Below are positions 51,503-62,329 of a DNA stretch of 64,000 nucleotides, in pieces. The stretch covers positions 1 through 64,000 of the forward strand of contig JAUXTN010000211.1 of NCBI GenBank assembly GCA_030684355.1. The letters are read 5' to 3'. The notes under the pieces were generated by a model. It was not told the origin of the DNA, made no database searches, and was given only the letters and a program-made list of their open reading frames with translations. The DNA is from Pseudomonadota bacterium (GTDB lineage: Bacteria > Myxococcota_A > UBA796 > SXON01). Position numbers and translations under genes: made by a program. The stretch's first letter is position 1, and each line of letters opens with the position of its first letter.

Positions 51503-52810
51503 GTGATCCTCATCCTCCTGTTGGCGATCGCCGCGACCGTGGCGTCGGCCCCCGCGCGGGCGGCCGAGGCGGGAGCGTCGGCTGGGGACTACACCCACGT
51601 GGCCGCGCGGATCGAGGGTGCCGTCGGGCTGGGGCCGCTCGGCGGGGGGCCCGGCGCCGGGGTGGGGGTCGCCGCCGGGGTGCCGCTGGGCCGCGTCCTG
51701 GTGGAGGCCGACTTCGGTGTCGGCGCCGATGTCGCGCCGTCGCCGCGGGTCACCGCGTTCCTCGGCGCCCGCTTTGAACTCGGCGGGCCGGACGACGGGC
51801 GCTTCGGCACGTTCGCCCTCACCGGCCTGGCGGGGGGCGGGTGGTGGCGCGGCGAGACGCGGCCGCTCGCGCGCGTCGGGTTCGCGTACGACACGCCGCT
51901 GCGGCACGGGCGGGTGCTCCGGCTCGGGGTCGCGTGGCAGGGCGGCGGAGGTGGCGCGGGCGCGGTCCTCACCGGGCTCGGCGTGGCCTGGCGGATCGGG
52001 CCGAAAGCTGCTCCGGTGCCCGTGGCCGCCGCCGTAGAGGAGGTGGCCCCGCCGCCCGAGCCGGCCCCCGCGCCCCCGCCGAGTCGCCTCACGGTCATCC
52101 CGCCGGATGCGCTCGTCTGGGTGCCCCACCCGGTGTGCGACTGGGTTCCGGCGAGCCGCCTCGCGGAGGTGCTCCCGCCCGATCTCGCCGGCGTGACCGT
52201 GCAGATCCGGGCGCCCGGCTACCTCCCCACGGACGTGACGCTCCTCGGCGACACCCCGGCGAGCATCGCGCTTCGTCCCGCGCCGGCCTTCGGGGCGGTC
52301 GTGGTCGTGGCCCACCCCGGCGACCGCGTCTCCATCGGCCGCGACGTCGTGCCGATCGGCCCCGACGGCACCGGCGTGTTCGGCGCCGCCGAGGGCCCCG
52401 TGACCGTCGAGGTCGTGGGCGGCGGCCGGCGGGTCGTCCTCCGGGGGGCCATCGCGGGCGGGTATGCGCTCTGGCTGCGTGCGCCGGCTCCGACGCCCCT
52501 CATCGTGATGTTCGCGGCGGGGTCCAGCGAGGTGCCGCCCGAGGCGGCGGCGTCCATCCGGGCCTACGCCGCCGCCCTCGGGAGCTCCACGGTCCGCGTC
52601 GTCGGCACCTACGCCGCCGACGAGGTGTCGGACGGGCGGCGCCTCGGGGTCAAGCGCGCGGAGGCGCTCGCCGCCTCGCTGATCGGGGCGGGCCTGCCCG
52701 CGGATGTCGTGAAGGTGCTCGCCTCCGCGAAGCCGTCCGCGGGGGGCGACGTGGTCGAGGCCGACCGCGCCGCGTGGATCGAGGCGGTCCCGGCGGAGGA
52801 GCCCCGATGA
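51503..52810 (+). CDS. OmpA-like outer-membrane protein
   Basis: The protein is 435 residues. The uncharged signal MILILLLAIAATVASAPARA is followed by a small barrel-like region (to about 170) and a Pro-rich linker. A central beta domain (about 190-320) and a C-terminal OmpA-like fold (about 330-425; LIVMFAAGSSEVPPEAAAS, RLGVKRAEALAASLIGAG) follow. The OmpA domain usually binds peptidoglycan, though the NxxLSxxRA motif is altered here. It overlaps the LysM-FecR gene by 4 nt. Confidence 0.8.
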   Translation: MILILLLAIAATVASAPARAAEAGASAGDYTHVAARIEGAVGLGPLGGGPGAGVGVAAGVPLGRVLVEADFGVGADVAPSPRVTAFLGARFELGGPDDGRFGTFALTGLAGGGWWRGETRPLARVGFAYDTPLRHGRVLRLGVAWQGGGGGAGAVLTGLGVAWRIGPKAAPVPVAAAVEEVAPPPEPAPAPPPSRLTVIPPDALVWVPHPVCDWVPASRLAEVLPPDLAGVTVQIRAPGYLPTDVTLLGDTPASIALRPAPAFGAVVVVAHPGDRVSIGRDVVPIGPDGTGVFGAAEGPVTVEVVGGGRRVVLRGAIAGGYALWLRAPAPTPLIVMFAAGSSEVPPEAAASIRAYAAALGSSTVRVVGTYAADEVSDGRRLGVKRAEALAASLIGAGLPADVVKVLASAKPSAGGDVVEADRAAWIEAVPAEEPR

Positions 52811-53805
52811 TGATCCTCTTCTACGCGGGCCTCGCGCACGCGCTCGATCACCACGTGGTGCGAGAAGGGGAGACCCTCGCGCGGGTGGCCGCCGACGAGG
52901 GGGTCCCGGTGGCGGCGCTCCGCGCGTTGAACCGCATCCCGGCGCGTGAGGAGGCCCCGGTCGGCACGGTGCTCCTCCTCCCCGGCGAGGACGGCAACGC
53001 GACGGCCGCGGTGGTGTTGACGGTCATGGGCCCCTCGACGGCCACGTTGCCGGGCGAGCGTGCGGTGCCCCTCGCGCAGACCCACGCGCTCCCCGCGGGC
53101 ACCCTCGTGTGTACCGAGGCCTCGAGCTACGCGACGCTCCGCCTCGCCACCTCCACGAAGACCCGCGGCCACGACGAGATCACGCTCCTCGGCGGGACCT
53201 GCCTGACGCTCGACTCGAGCTGGTCCCGCGACACCGATCACGCCTCCCTCGTCTCGATGCGCCGGGGGAGCGTGTCGGTGCGCGCCGCGACCGACGGCGG
53301 CGGCGCGGTGACGGTGCGGACGGACGCCGGCGTGTCGACGAGCGAGTCCGGCGGCTTCCGGGTGACGGTCGAGGAGGGCGCCTCGCGCACGGAGGCCATC
53401 GACGGCCCGGTTGCGGTCATGGGGGCCGGCGAGGAGGTCGAGCTCCCGACCGGCTACGCCACGCGCGTGCGGAAGGGGGAGGCGCCCCTCGCGGCCCTCC
53501 GGTTGCTCGCGCCGGGCGTGCCCGTGCGGCCCTCCGAGCGCGACCCGCTCCGGCGCCCCGACTTCGAGTGGACGCCCGTGGACCGCGCGCTCGGGTACCG
53601 GCTGGAGATCTCCCGGACGGAGGACTTCTCCGACATCGTCATGGCCGAGAGCGTGGGCGCGCCGCCGTGGTTGCCGGAGACCTTGTTCCTGCCCTTCAAC
53701 GGGACGGGCTTGTGGTGGCGCGTCGCGTCGTTCGACCGCACCGGGTTCCTCGGGCCGCCCTCGGAGCCGCGTCGGATCGCGCTCCCGGCGGGCATGGGGC
53801 AATAG
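52807..53805 (+). CDS. LysM and FecR-domain secreted protein
   Basis: The protein has 332 residues. A short signal (MMILFYAGLAHA) is followed at once by a LysM domain (HHVVREGETLARVAADEGV to about residue 58) that would bind peptidoglycan. A FecR-like region (about 90-200; TLRLATSTKT, GSVSVRAATDGGG) follows, and then a fibronectin-like C-terminus (DFEWTPVDRALGYRLEISRT). It starts at ATGA overlapping the OmpA-like gene. The pair likely forms a wall-attached complex. The FecR part here is not next to a TonB receptor. Confidence 0.8.
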   Translation: MMILFYAGLAHALDHHVVREGETLARVAADEGVPVAALRALNRIPAREEAPVGTVLLLPGEDGNATAAVVLTVMGPSTATLPGERAVPLAQTHALPAGTLVCTEASSYATLRLATSTKTRGHDEITLLGGTCLTLDSSWSRDTDHASLVSMRRGSVSVRAATDGGGAVTVRTDAGVSTSESGGFRVTVEEGASRTEAIDGPVAVMGAGEEVELPTGYATRVRKGEAPLAALRLLAPGVPVRPSERDPLRRPDFEWTPVDRALGYRLEISRTEDFSDIVMAESVGAPPWLPETLFLPFNGTGLWWRVASFDRTGFLGPPSEPRRIALPAGMGQ

Positions 53806-53873
53806 CCCGGGGTCGGAGCGGGCTCTCGGCCTTCGGGCTCCGACGCGATACACGGCGGAGACCCGGAGCCCCC

Positions 53874-54206
53874 GTGACCCTCTTCGAGAAGATCATCGCC
53901 CGCCAGATCCCCGCGGACATCGTGTACGAGGACGCCCACACCATCGCGTTCCGCGACATCAACCCGCAGGCGCCCACCCACGTGCTCGTGGTGCCCCGGC
54001 AGGTGATCCCGCGGCTCGACCTCGCGGAGGAGGCCGACGTCGAGGTCCTCGGCCGCACCATGCTCGCGGCGGGCAAGGTCGCCAGGCAGCTCGGGCTCAC
54101 CGGCTACCGGGTCGTCATCAACAACGGCGAGGAGGTCGGCCAGACCGTGTTCCACCTCCACCTCCACATCCTTGGCGGCCGGCGGATGGGGTGGCCGCCG
54201 GGCTAG
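53874..54206 (+). CDS. HIT-family (HINT-type) nucleotide hydrolase
   Basis: The 110-residue protein has the histidine triad HLHLHIL near 96-102 and the family's FEKIIARQIPADIVYED start. HINT proteins hydrolyse adenosine phosphoramidates and acyl-adenylates. It begins at GTG with GGAG 8 nt upstream. Its TAG stop lies in CTAG at 54203-54206, which also supplies the stop of the convergent HD gene. Confidence 0.93.
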   Translation: MTLFEKIIARQIPADIVYEDAHTIAFRDINPQAPTHVLVVPRQVIPRLDLAEEADVEVLGRTMLAAGKVARQLGLTGYRVVINNGEEVGQTVFHLHLHILGGRRMGWPPG

Positions 54207-54676
54207 CCCAGCCGCGCCATCGCCGTGCCCGCCGACGCCAGGAACTCCGCGACGTCGAAGCCGGCGTCGCCGTAGAGGAGCGCCTGGGCCCCCATGTCGG
54301 CGCGGTCGAGCTCACGGAGCAGCCGGGCCTCGGGGGTCACGCCCGCCTCGGCCTCGTCCCAGAGCGCGCGCAGGTCCGGGCGGTCGGCGAGGAGGTCGTC
54401 CATCGCGACGCGCTCGCGCTCGTGCTTATCCTCCTTCGACACGCCGTCGTACGGCGTGAGGTCGCCCACGCGCACCTCGGCGAGGTCGTGGAGGATCGCC
54501 ATCGCGAGGAGCTTGTGGCGGTCCACGTCGGGCGGGCAGCGCAGCAGCGCGAGCAGCGCCACGCCCCACGAGTGGGCGGCGACGCTCTCGGGGTGCGGGA
54601 TGCCGGCGCGCTTCCAGCCGGCGCGGTCGACCGCCTTCAGCCGCATCGCCTCGAGGGCGAGCTCGCGATCGGTCAC
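54203..54676 (-). CDS. HD-domain 5'-nucleotidase (YfbR/HDDC2-like)
   Basis: The protein has 157 residues from the GTG overlapping the upstream stop (GTGA). The HD metal set is H35 (SVAAHSWG), H63/D64 (ILHDLAE) and a late aspartate in LDRADMG. DLTPYDGVSKEDKHERE is the signature of the YfbR/HDDC2 subgroup, which dephosphorylates deoxynucleoside monophosphates. It is the last gene of a three-gene overlapping operon with FabD-like and E1 genes, an unexpected partner set. Confidence 0.85.
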   Translation of the reverse strand: MTDRELALEAMRLKAVDRAGWKRAGIPHPESVAAHSWGVALLALLRCPPDVDRHKLLAMAILHDLAEVRVGDLTPYDGVSKEDKHERERVAMDDLLADRPDLRALWDEAEAGVTPEARLLRELDRADMGAQALLYGDAGFDVAEFLASAGTAMARLG

Positions 54677-55673
54677 GTGACCAGGGCGCGCTGCTCGGGG
54701 CGCGCGAGGCTGATGACCAGCGGGGCCTCGGCCTGGGCGCGCGTGAACGCCGCGCGCGAGTCGAGCCGCCGCCACCCCTCCTCGATGAGCACCTGCGCGA
54801 CCGCGCCGCCGAGGTTGCCGCCGGGGCCGAGGAGCACGACGGCGTCGGGGGCGTACTCGCGGAGGGCCACGCGCACGCTGGCGCCGAAGTCGTAGGGCTC
54901 GGTGACCTGCGCGCCGAGCGTGTAGTCGCGGAGCGCGGCCGGATCGGCGTGGTGGGGGCGGAAGACGACGCCGCGCCCGTCGATGAGCGGCACGGTGGGG
55001 GCGCGCCAGCCGAGGCCCGCGAGGTCCGCGGCGGCGCGCGCCGAGGTGCCGGCCATCAGCGGGGTGTGGAAGGCGGAGTGGAGCGGGAGCTGGAAGGGGG
55101 CATCACGGTCGCCGATCTTGCGGGGAGGGAGGCGCTTCATCAACGCGTCGAGCGCCGCCTGGGTGCCGCCGAGGACGGCCTGCCCGCCGAGCCGGATGCT
55201 CCAGTGGAGGTCCGGGATCTCGGCCAGCGCGGCCGCGAGCTCCGGGGAGGGGAGCGCGCGCCACGCGTCGTCGACGAGGGGGTAGAGGACCTGCCCCCCG
55301 ATGACGTTGGCGACCTGGTACTGCGCCATCGTCTCGACGAGGGTGAAGGCGTCGCCTTGCGGGAGGGCGCCGGCGACCGCGAGCGCGGTGTACCAGCCCA
55401 TCGAGTTCCCGAGGACGCACGCCACCGACACGTCCGTGAGGGCATCGGCGTCCGCGAGGGTCGCCGCCATCGTCAGGATGGAGGCGTTCTCGCCGGCGAC
55501 GTGGAGCCGCGAGGAGTAGCTCTCGGCGGCGTCCATCTCCGAGGGCGTGGGGCGGCCGAGCGCCGCGCGGAAGGCATCCGCGGCCGCGAGCGCGGGGCTG
55601 CGGACGGACCGGAGGGAGCCAAGGAGGTCTCGGGTGTAGCTGCCGCGGCCGGGGCAGACGACGGCGACGCGCC

Positions 55674-55677
<4 letters not shown>
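54673..55677 (-). CDS. FabD-like acyl-carrier-protein acyltransferase
   Basis: The protein has 334 residues and the malonyl/acyl transferase fold. PGRGSYTRDL replaces the usual PGQGSQ near residue 9. The nucleophile S92 lies in GNSMG instead of GHSxG, and the catalytic histidine is in HSAFHTPLM near 204. The conserved arginine that binds malonate is not evident, so the acyl group may be different. Both ends overlap neighbours by 4 nt. Next to a branched-chain 2-oxoacid dehydrogenase E1, a role in priming branched acyl chains is an appealing inference. Confidence 0.75.
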
Positions 55678-57971
<2,294 letters not shown>

Positions 57972-58073
57972 GCGGGATCCTGCGGCGAGAAGCCGGAGTG
58001 AACGGCCGGGTGGAACGAGCCGCCGTCCTAACCCGCGCGATGCCGCGAGGCCGTCCGCGGCCCAGCGTCGTAC

Positions 58074-58544
58074 CTACCGCGCGCCCTCCGTCCAGACGGG
58101 CGGGAGGAAGGCCAGCAGGCGCGCCGGGCGGGTCGTCGGGAGGCGGTCGACCTCCAGGAGCGCGAAGCCCGCGCGGTCGAAGCGGATGGCGCCCGTGGGC
58201 GCGCCGATGAGCCGCCCGCAGAGGTTGCCCATCGTGGGCTCGTGGCCTACCAGCAGGGGGTCCGGGTGCCGCGCGCAGGCCATCAGGATCGGCTCCAGGA
58301 AGCCGAGCGCGAGGGCGTCGAGCGCGATGCAGGGCGTCTGCGGGAAGCGCGCGTGCACCGACGACGCGGTCTGGGTCGTGCGGACGAAGGGGCTGTGGAG
58401 GATGGTCCCCGGGGACCACCCGGTGCGGACGAGCGCGTCGAGCACGTTCTCGAGCTGGAGCCACCCCTCGGGGGTGAGCTCGCGGTCGAAGTCGGTCGGC
58501 GCGGTGTCCTCCGCGATGCCATGGCGGAGCAGGGCGATGCGCAT
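58074..58544 (-). CDS. sixA: SixA-type phosphohistidine phosphatase
   Basis: This 156-residue histidine-phosphatase-family protein has the RHG signature at 7-9 (LLRHGIAE), the second histidine in GHEPTMGN (H101) and the arginine in SPFVRTTQTA. SixA removes phosphate from histidine phosphotransfer proteins. No such domain lies nearby, so the target is unknown. It starts 1 nt after the stop of the preceding TPR-like gene and is in its operon. Confidence 0.9.
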   Translation of the reverse strand: MRIALLRHGIAEDTAPTDFDRELTPEGWLQLENVLDALVRTGWSPGTILHSPFVRTTQTASSVHARFPQTPCIALDALALGFLEPILMACARHPDPLLVGHEPTMGNLCGRLIGAPTGAIRFDRAGFALLEVDRLPTTRPARLLAFLPPVWTEGAR

Positions 58545-58545
58545 G

Positions 58546-59223
58546 CTACCCGAACCCCGGCAGCGGCAGCGCCACGCCCGCGGCGCGCGCCGCGCGGGCC
58601 ACGGCGGTGACGAGGTTCTGGTCGCTCGTCGCGTCCGCGACGGCGTGGGCGGCGTGGATGGGCACGGCGGGATCCGGGGCCACGCGCGCGGCGCAGAGCA
58701 GCGCGAGCACCTCTTCGCGGGCGGATCCGGCGACGCGGGCCTCGGCGATGGCGCGCGTCGTGACCGCGAGGCACTCGTCCCGCCGCGTGGTGTGCCCGGC
58801 CACCACGGCGTCCGCGAGCGCGCCCGCCTTCCGGACCAGCGCCGCCGCCCGCTCCGCGCCCTCGACTCCCTCGATCAGCGCGTCGTCCGGCATGTCGGCG
58901 AGCGTGGCGTCCCGGGCGCGCTCCTGGGCGGCGGCGCGGGTCGCGGCCAGCCCCGCGAGGATCGACGCGTGGAGCGCCCGGAGCTGGGCCACGCCGTCGA
59001 CATCGCCCGCCTTCTTCGCGAGCTGGACGGCGGAGGCGGCGGCGCGCTCGGCCTCGTCGATGCGGCCGAGCTCCCGGAGGGCCTGGGCGCGGTAGGCGGC
59101 GCCTCGGGCCTCGAGCGCAGGGCGATCCGGCGCGCGGAGGGCCTCCGCGGCGGCGATGGCGGCGGGCCAGTCTCGCCGCCGGAGCGCGGCAAACGCGGCG
59201 AGGGCGGCTTCGTCGGGGGTCAT
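58546..59223 (-). CDS. TPR-like helical protein
   Basis: The 225-residue, Ala/Arg-rich protein is nearly all helix. Repeated helix pairs recur (AYRAQALRELGRIDEAERAA, ASAVQLAKKAGDVDGVAQL) in the TPR style. There is no signal peptide or catalytic motif. It precedes sixA directly and probably shares its transcript. A TAAGCG box sits 6 nt before the ATG. The function is unknown. Confidence 0.65.
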   Translation of the reverse strand: MTPDEAALAAFAALRRRDWPAAIAAAEALRAPDRPALEARGAAYRAQALRELGRIDEAERAAASAVQLAKKAGDVDGVAQLRALHASILAGLAATRAAAQERARDATLADMPDDALIEGVEGAERAAALVRKAGALADAVVAGHTTRRDECLAVTTRAIAEARVAGSAREEVLALLCAARVAPDPAVPIHAAHAVADATSDQNLVTAVARAARAAGVALPLPGFG

Positions 59224-59229
59224 GCAGGG

Positions 59230-59235
59230 CGCTTA
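59230..59235 (-). promoter_or_regulatory. -10-like box TAAGCG, 6 nt before start
   Basis: The minus-strand TAAGCG ends 6 nt before the ATG at 59223. Confidence 0.35.
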
Positions 59236-59382
59236 AGCCGTCGGGGCGGGCCTCGCCGGGGGCAGGGCTCCATCGCCGCGCGCGGCAGGCATCCGGAAGG
59301 CGGCCGCGTTCGCGCGGCCGGTCCCGCGCCGCTCGGGGCGCGGACCGAGGCGCCTCGCGCCGCTGCCGAAGGCGCGCGAAAG

Positions 59383-59410
59383 CCTCCTCCGCCCGGTAGG
59401 GCGGGGGAGG
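59383..59410 (-). terminator. 12-bp hairpin terminator after the adenosylhomocysteinase-like gene
   Basis: The arms 59383-59394 and 59399-59410 pair over 12 bp (one G-T) with a GGTA loop. On the minus strand CTTTCG follows. It lies 66 nt past the stop at 59476. The rest of the 252-nt gap is very GC-rich and shows no frame or other element I can support. Confidence 0.6.
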
Positions 59411-59475
59411 ACCGTGCGGCCTGGAGGACGCCGACGGCGCCGTCCTCGGCGCCGGGCCGCCCGGTAGCCGAAACG

Positions 59476-60600
59476 CTACCCGAGCACGCTCAACGCCACC
59501 TCGGCCGCGCGCGCCTCGAGCTCGGGCGGCAGGGCGACCTCGCCCGCGGGCAGGTTGTGCGTGGCGAGCCACTCCAGGCCCAGGCCGAGCACCGCGAAGT
59601 GGAGCAGCACGGGCTCCTGCGATCCGCTGTTCATCACGATGTTCAGCGGGTTGCCACCGGCGAGCACCACGAGCCGCGGGCCCCCGGCGAGCTGGTAGCC
59701 GACGACGCGCGGGCCTACCTGGTCCACCGCGTCCGCCTCGGCCTCGAGGCCCTCGACGTCGATCTCGTCCGCGCCGTGGCCCGCGTTGATGAGCACGGCG
59801 CCGTCGTTCGCCTCGCGCAGGAGCGCGACCGGCAGGCTGTGGCGCACGCCGCCGGCCGTGACGATGACCTTGGCGCGACGCACCGCGTCGAGCGCGTTCG
59901 GGGTGGGGAATCCGTCGTAATGTGCAATCAACCGGCGGACGGGGTCGACATCGACGACCTCGACGCTCGCGCCCCCGGACCGCGCGTACGCCGCCACGCC
60001 CGCGCCCACCGCGCCGTAGCCGACGATGAGCACGCGCCGACCCGCGAGGTGGCACCCCGTGAGCGCCGTGTACGACTGCCAGAGCCCCTCGCCGACGCCG
60101 TGGCGGTTCTCGATGGCGGGCTTCAAACGCCCGTCGTTGATGTTGAGGACGGGGAAGGGGAGCGGCGCCCCGGCGCGGAGCCGCGAGATGCCGGAGCGCG
60201 TGATCTCGACGCCCGCGCGCGGACGGCGACCCGCCGCGACGAGGCGGGAGCCGAGCGCGAACCCCACGTCGGCGAACAAGGCAGGATCGGCCTCGACGGT
60301 GGCGTCGAGCCCGTCCTCGATGCCGCCGCCGGAGTAGACCTCGACCCCGAGGTCCCGCAGGAACGCGACCACGCCGGGATCGGTCGTGGCGGGGTTCGCC
60401 GCGGAGCAGATCCAGCGGCCGCCGCCGAGCGAGAGCTCGCGCACGATCGTGGCGGTGAGCGTCGTGAGGTGGAGGTGGAGGCCGACGGTGAGCCCCTCGA
60501 AGGGGCGGGTCGCGGCCCACCGGTTGCCGAGCACCGAGAGGACGGGGAAGAACGTGTCGATCCGGCCCAGCTCGGCCAGGACGCGGGAGGTGTCGGGCAT
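59476..60600 (-). CDS. adenosylhomocysteinase-like protein
   Basis: The 374-residue protein is shorter than the 430-470 of true S-adenosylhomocysteine hydrolases. LHLHLTTLTATIVREL near 41 and NINDGRLKPAIENRHG near 153 align with the substrate site. K160 is kept, but the partner aspartate is E164. The NAD fold GYGAVGAG is at 194-201. The C-terminal K-x-x-Y tail that completes the NAD site of the neighbouring subunit is missing. It could be a divergent hydrolase acting on a related nucleoside. A TAGACG box precedes it by 6 nt. Confidence 0.8.
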   Translation of the reverse strand: MPDTSRVLAELGRIDTFFPVLSVLGNRWAATRPFEGLTVGLHLHLTTLTATIVRELSLGGGRWICSAANPATTDPGVVAFLRDLGVEVYSGGGIEDGLDATVEADPALFADVGFALGSRLVAAGRRPRAGVEITRSGISRLRAGAPLPFPVLNINDGRLKPAIENRHGVGEGLWQSYTALTGCHLAGRRVLIVGYGAVGAGVAAYARSGGASVEVVDVDPVRRLIAHYDGFPTPNALDAVRRAKVIVTAGGVRHSLPVALLREANDGAVLINAGHGADEIDVEGLEAEADAVDQVGPRVVGYQLAGGPRLVVLAGGNPLNIVMNSGSQEPVLLHFAVLGLGLEWLATHNLPAGEVALPPELEARAAEVALSVLG

Positions 60601-60606
60601 CGGCGG

Positions 60607-60612
60607 CGTCTA
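60607..60612 (-). promoter_or_regulatory. -10-like box TAGACG, 6 nt before start
   Basis: The minus-strand TAGACG ends 6 nt before the ATG at 60600. Confidence 0.35.
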
Positions 60613-60710
60613 TCCGGGCGACCCGCGGGATCCCACCGGACGGATCTCGTTCGCCACACATGCAAGCGCGCGCAACCGGCGTTAGGCGCGGCCGGTACGA
60701 GGCCTCTCCC

Positions 60711-61571
60711 ATGCGACGTTCCAGCTTGTTCGCCCTCTCCGTCGGCATCGCCGCCTCGCTCGCCTGCGCGGCGGGTACGGAGTGCGGCGAGGGCACCGAG
60801 CTGGTGGACGGGGAATGTGTGGCGGCCGAGGCCGACACCGAGCCGGAAGAGACGGACACGGTGCCCGAGGAGACGGACACCGAGGACACCGAGCCGGTCG
60901 ACACCGACACCAGCGACGAGGTGCCGACGATCCTCTCGTTCACCTCGGAGGGCGAGATCACCCAAGGCGGCACGGTCACGTTCGTGGCCCTGCTCGAGGA
61001 CCCCCAGGGCACCGACGACGTGGCCCTCGGCGCGCTCGTGACCACGGGCGGCGAGACCGTCGGCGTGTTCGCCGACGGCGGGTCCGGCCGGTGGACGATT
61101 TCGTTGGGCTGGGCCGACCTGCAGACGATGGGGGCCATCGACTTCGCGTCCGAGGAGCAGCGCACCTTCGTCGCGCACTTCGTGGACCGCTCCGCCCACA
61201 TCGTCGAGCAGTCGGCGACGCTCCGGCTGCATTGCAACGGGACGGCGGCGTGCAGCGGCGTGTGCACCGACACGCTCAACGACGCGGACAACTGCGGCAC
61301 GTGCGGCAACACGTGCGATTTGTGCTCCACCGGCCAGTGTTTCTCCTACGAGTGCATCGAGCAGTCCGCGTCGGTCGACAACTGCGATCAGGCCTGCGCC
61401 TCCATCGGGCGGACCTGCGGGGGCGACGTGTGCAGCGGCGGCTCCACGACCGGGTACATGATCGGCGACGGCACGTGCGACTCGTTCACGGTCTACCGCC
61501 TCGTCGACGAGTGCAGCACGACGTTCACGGACGGCTACGACCTGCACGCCAAGTGCTGCTGCGCCGGGTGA
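60711..61571 (+). CDS. Cys-rich surface lipoprotein with Asp/Thr-rich stalk
   Basis: The 286-residue protein starts at MRRSSLF. The lipobox is in AASLACAAG. A stalk of ETDT/EPEETDT-type repeats (about 38-72) lifts an immunoglobulin-like domain (about 75-180) and a Cys-rich C-terminus. The passage GVCTDTLNDADNCGTCGNTC carries the D-x-x-NCG-x-CG motif seen in many Myxococcota surface proteins. It probably faces outward. TACGAG and TAGGCG boxes are 9 and 22 nt upstream. The function is unknown. Confidence 0.75.
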   Translation: MRRSSLFALSVGIAASLACAAGTECGEGTELVDGECVAAEADTEPEETDTVPEETDTEDTEPVDTDTSDEVPTILSFTSEGEITQGGTVTFVALLEDPQGTDDVALGALVTTGGETVGVFADGGSGRWTISLGWADLQTMGAIDFASEEQRTFVAHFVDRSAHIVEQSATLRLHCNGTAACSGVCTDTLNDADNCGTCGNTCDLCSTGQCFSYECIEQSASVDNCDQACASIGRTCGGDVCSGGSTTGYMIGDGTCDSFTVYRLVDECSTTFTDGYDLHAKCCCAG

Positions 61572-61649
61572 GCGCGAGGTAGCCAGGCCGGCTAGCGCAC
61601 GGCCTGTCTACCGAAGACCGGCTCGCGACGGGCGACACACGGAGCCTCG

Positions 61650-61666
61650 CGCCTACGTTGTAGGCG
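61650..61666 (+). promoter_or_regulatory. 17-nt inverted repeat over a promoter-like box
   Basis: CGCCTAC and GTAGGCG form perfect 7-bp arms around GTT. The element covers a TACGTT box and ends 10 nt before the ATG at 61677, a position suited to an operator or a hairpin close to the start. Confidence 0.35.
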
Positions 61667-61676
61667 GGGGTGGACG

Positions 61677-62303
61677 ATGCTGACGTGGTGGATCCTCGGC
61701 TGCGCGCTGCGGGGCGGAGCCGGGCACGAGGTCGATCTCGCGGACCTGGCGCCGCTCGCGCCGGCGGGGCTCGATGCCCTCAGGGAGGAGGAGCACGCGC
61801 TCGCGGTGGCGCGGACCCTGCTCGCGGGGGCCCGGGTCGAGGAGGAGCGGGCCGCGGACCGGATCGACGTGGCCCGTGCGCGCGTGCGGCAGGTGCAGCT
61901 CGAGCGGGACGTCGCGGCGGCGAACGTGGATGCCGCCGAGGCGAGCGAGGATCCCACGCGGAGAGGCGTGGCGGCCGGCCGCCTGAAGGCGTACGACCAG
62001 GAGCTTCGGGCCGCGCAGGCCGCCGAGCGGTGGCAGGTCTCGTCGTCCGACGCGGCGCGCGCGGCGACCCGCCTCGCGCAGGCGCGGGTGGAGCTGAAGC
62101 AGGCCGAGCTCGAGATGGCGCGGCTGGAGGTGTTGGAGCAGAACGAGCAGGCGCGCGGCTACAGCCGGAGCGACTTCACGGAGCAGCTCCGCGAGGCCCA
62201 GCAGGCCTACGACAAGGCGCAGCGCGACGCCGACAAGGCCGACGAGGAGGCCATGCGGGACTACGACCGGTGGCGTGAGCTCGAGGAGCGCCCGCTCGGT
62301 TAG
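61677..62303 (+). CDS. coiled-coil lipoprotein
   Basis: The 208-residue protein begins MLTWWILGC, a lipobox after eight uncharged residues. From about 35 to 200 it is a continuous charged helix with heptad character (EEERAADRIDVARARVRQVQ, ARVELKQAELEMARLEVLEQ). It resembles periplasmic coiled-coil stalks, but no specific family is recognised. GGGGGTGG lies close to the start. The aldo/keto reductase follows 26 nt later with its own TAGGGT box. Confidence 0.65.
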   Translation: MLTWWILGCALRGGAGHEVDLADLAPLAPAGLDALREEEHALAVARTLLAGARVEEERAADRIDVARARVRQVQLERDVAAANVDAAEASEDPTRRGVAAGRLKAYDQELRAAQAAERWQVSSSDAARAATRLAQARVELKQAELEMARLEVLEQNEQARGYSRSDFTEQLREAQQAYDKAQRDADKADEEAMRDYDRWRELEERPLG

Positions 62304-62329
62304 GGTTCGGGCCAACCTGAAGGTCGACC

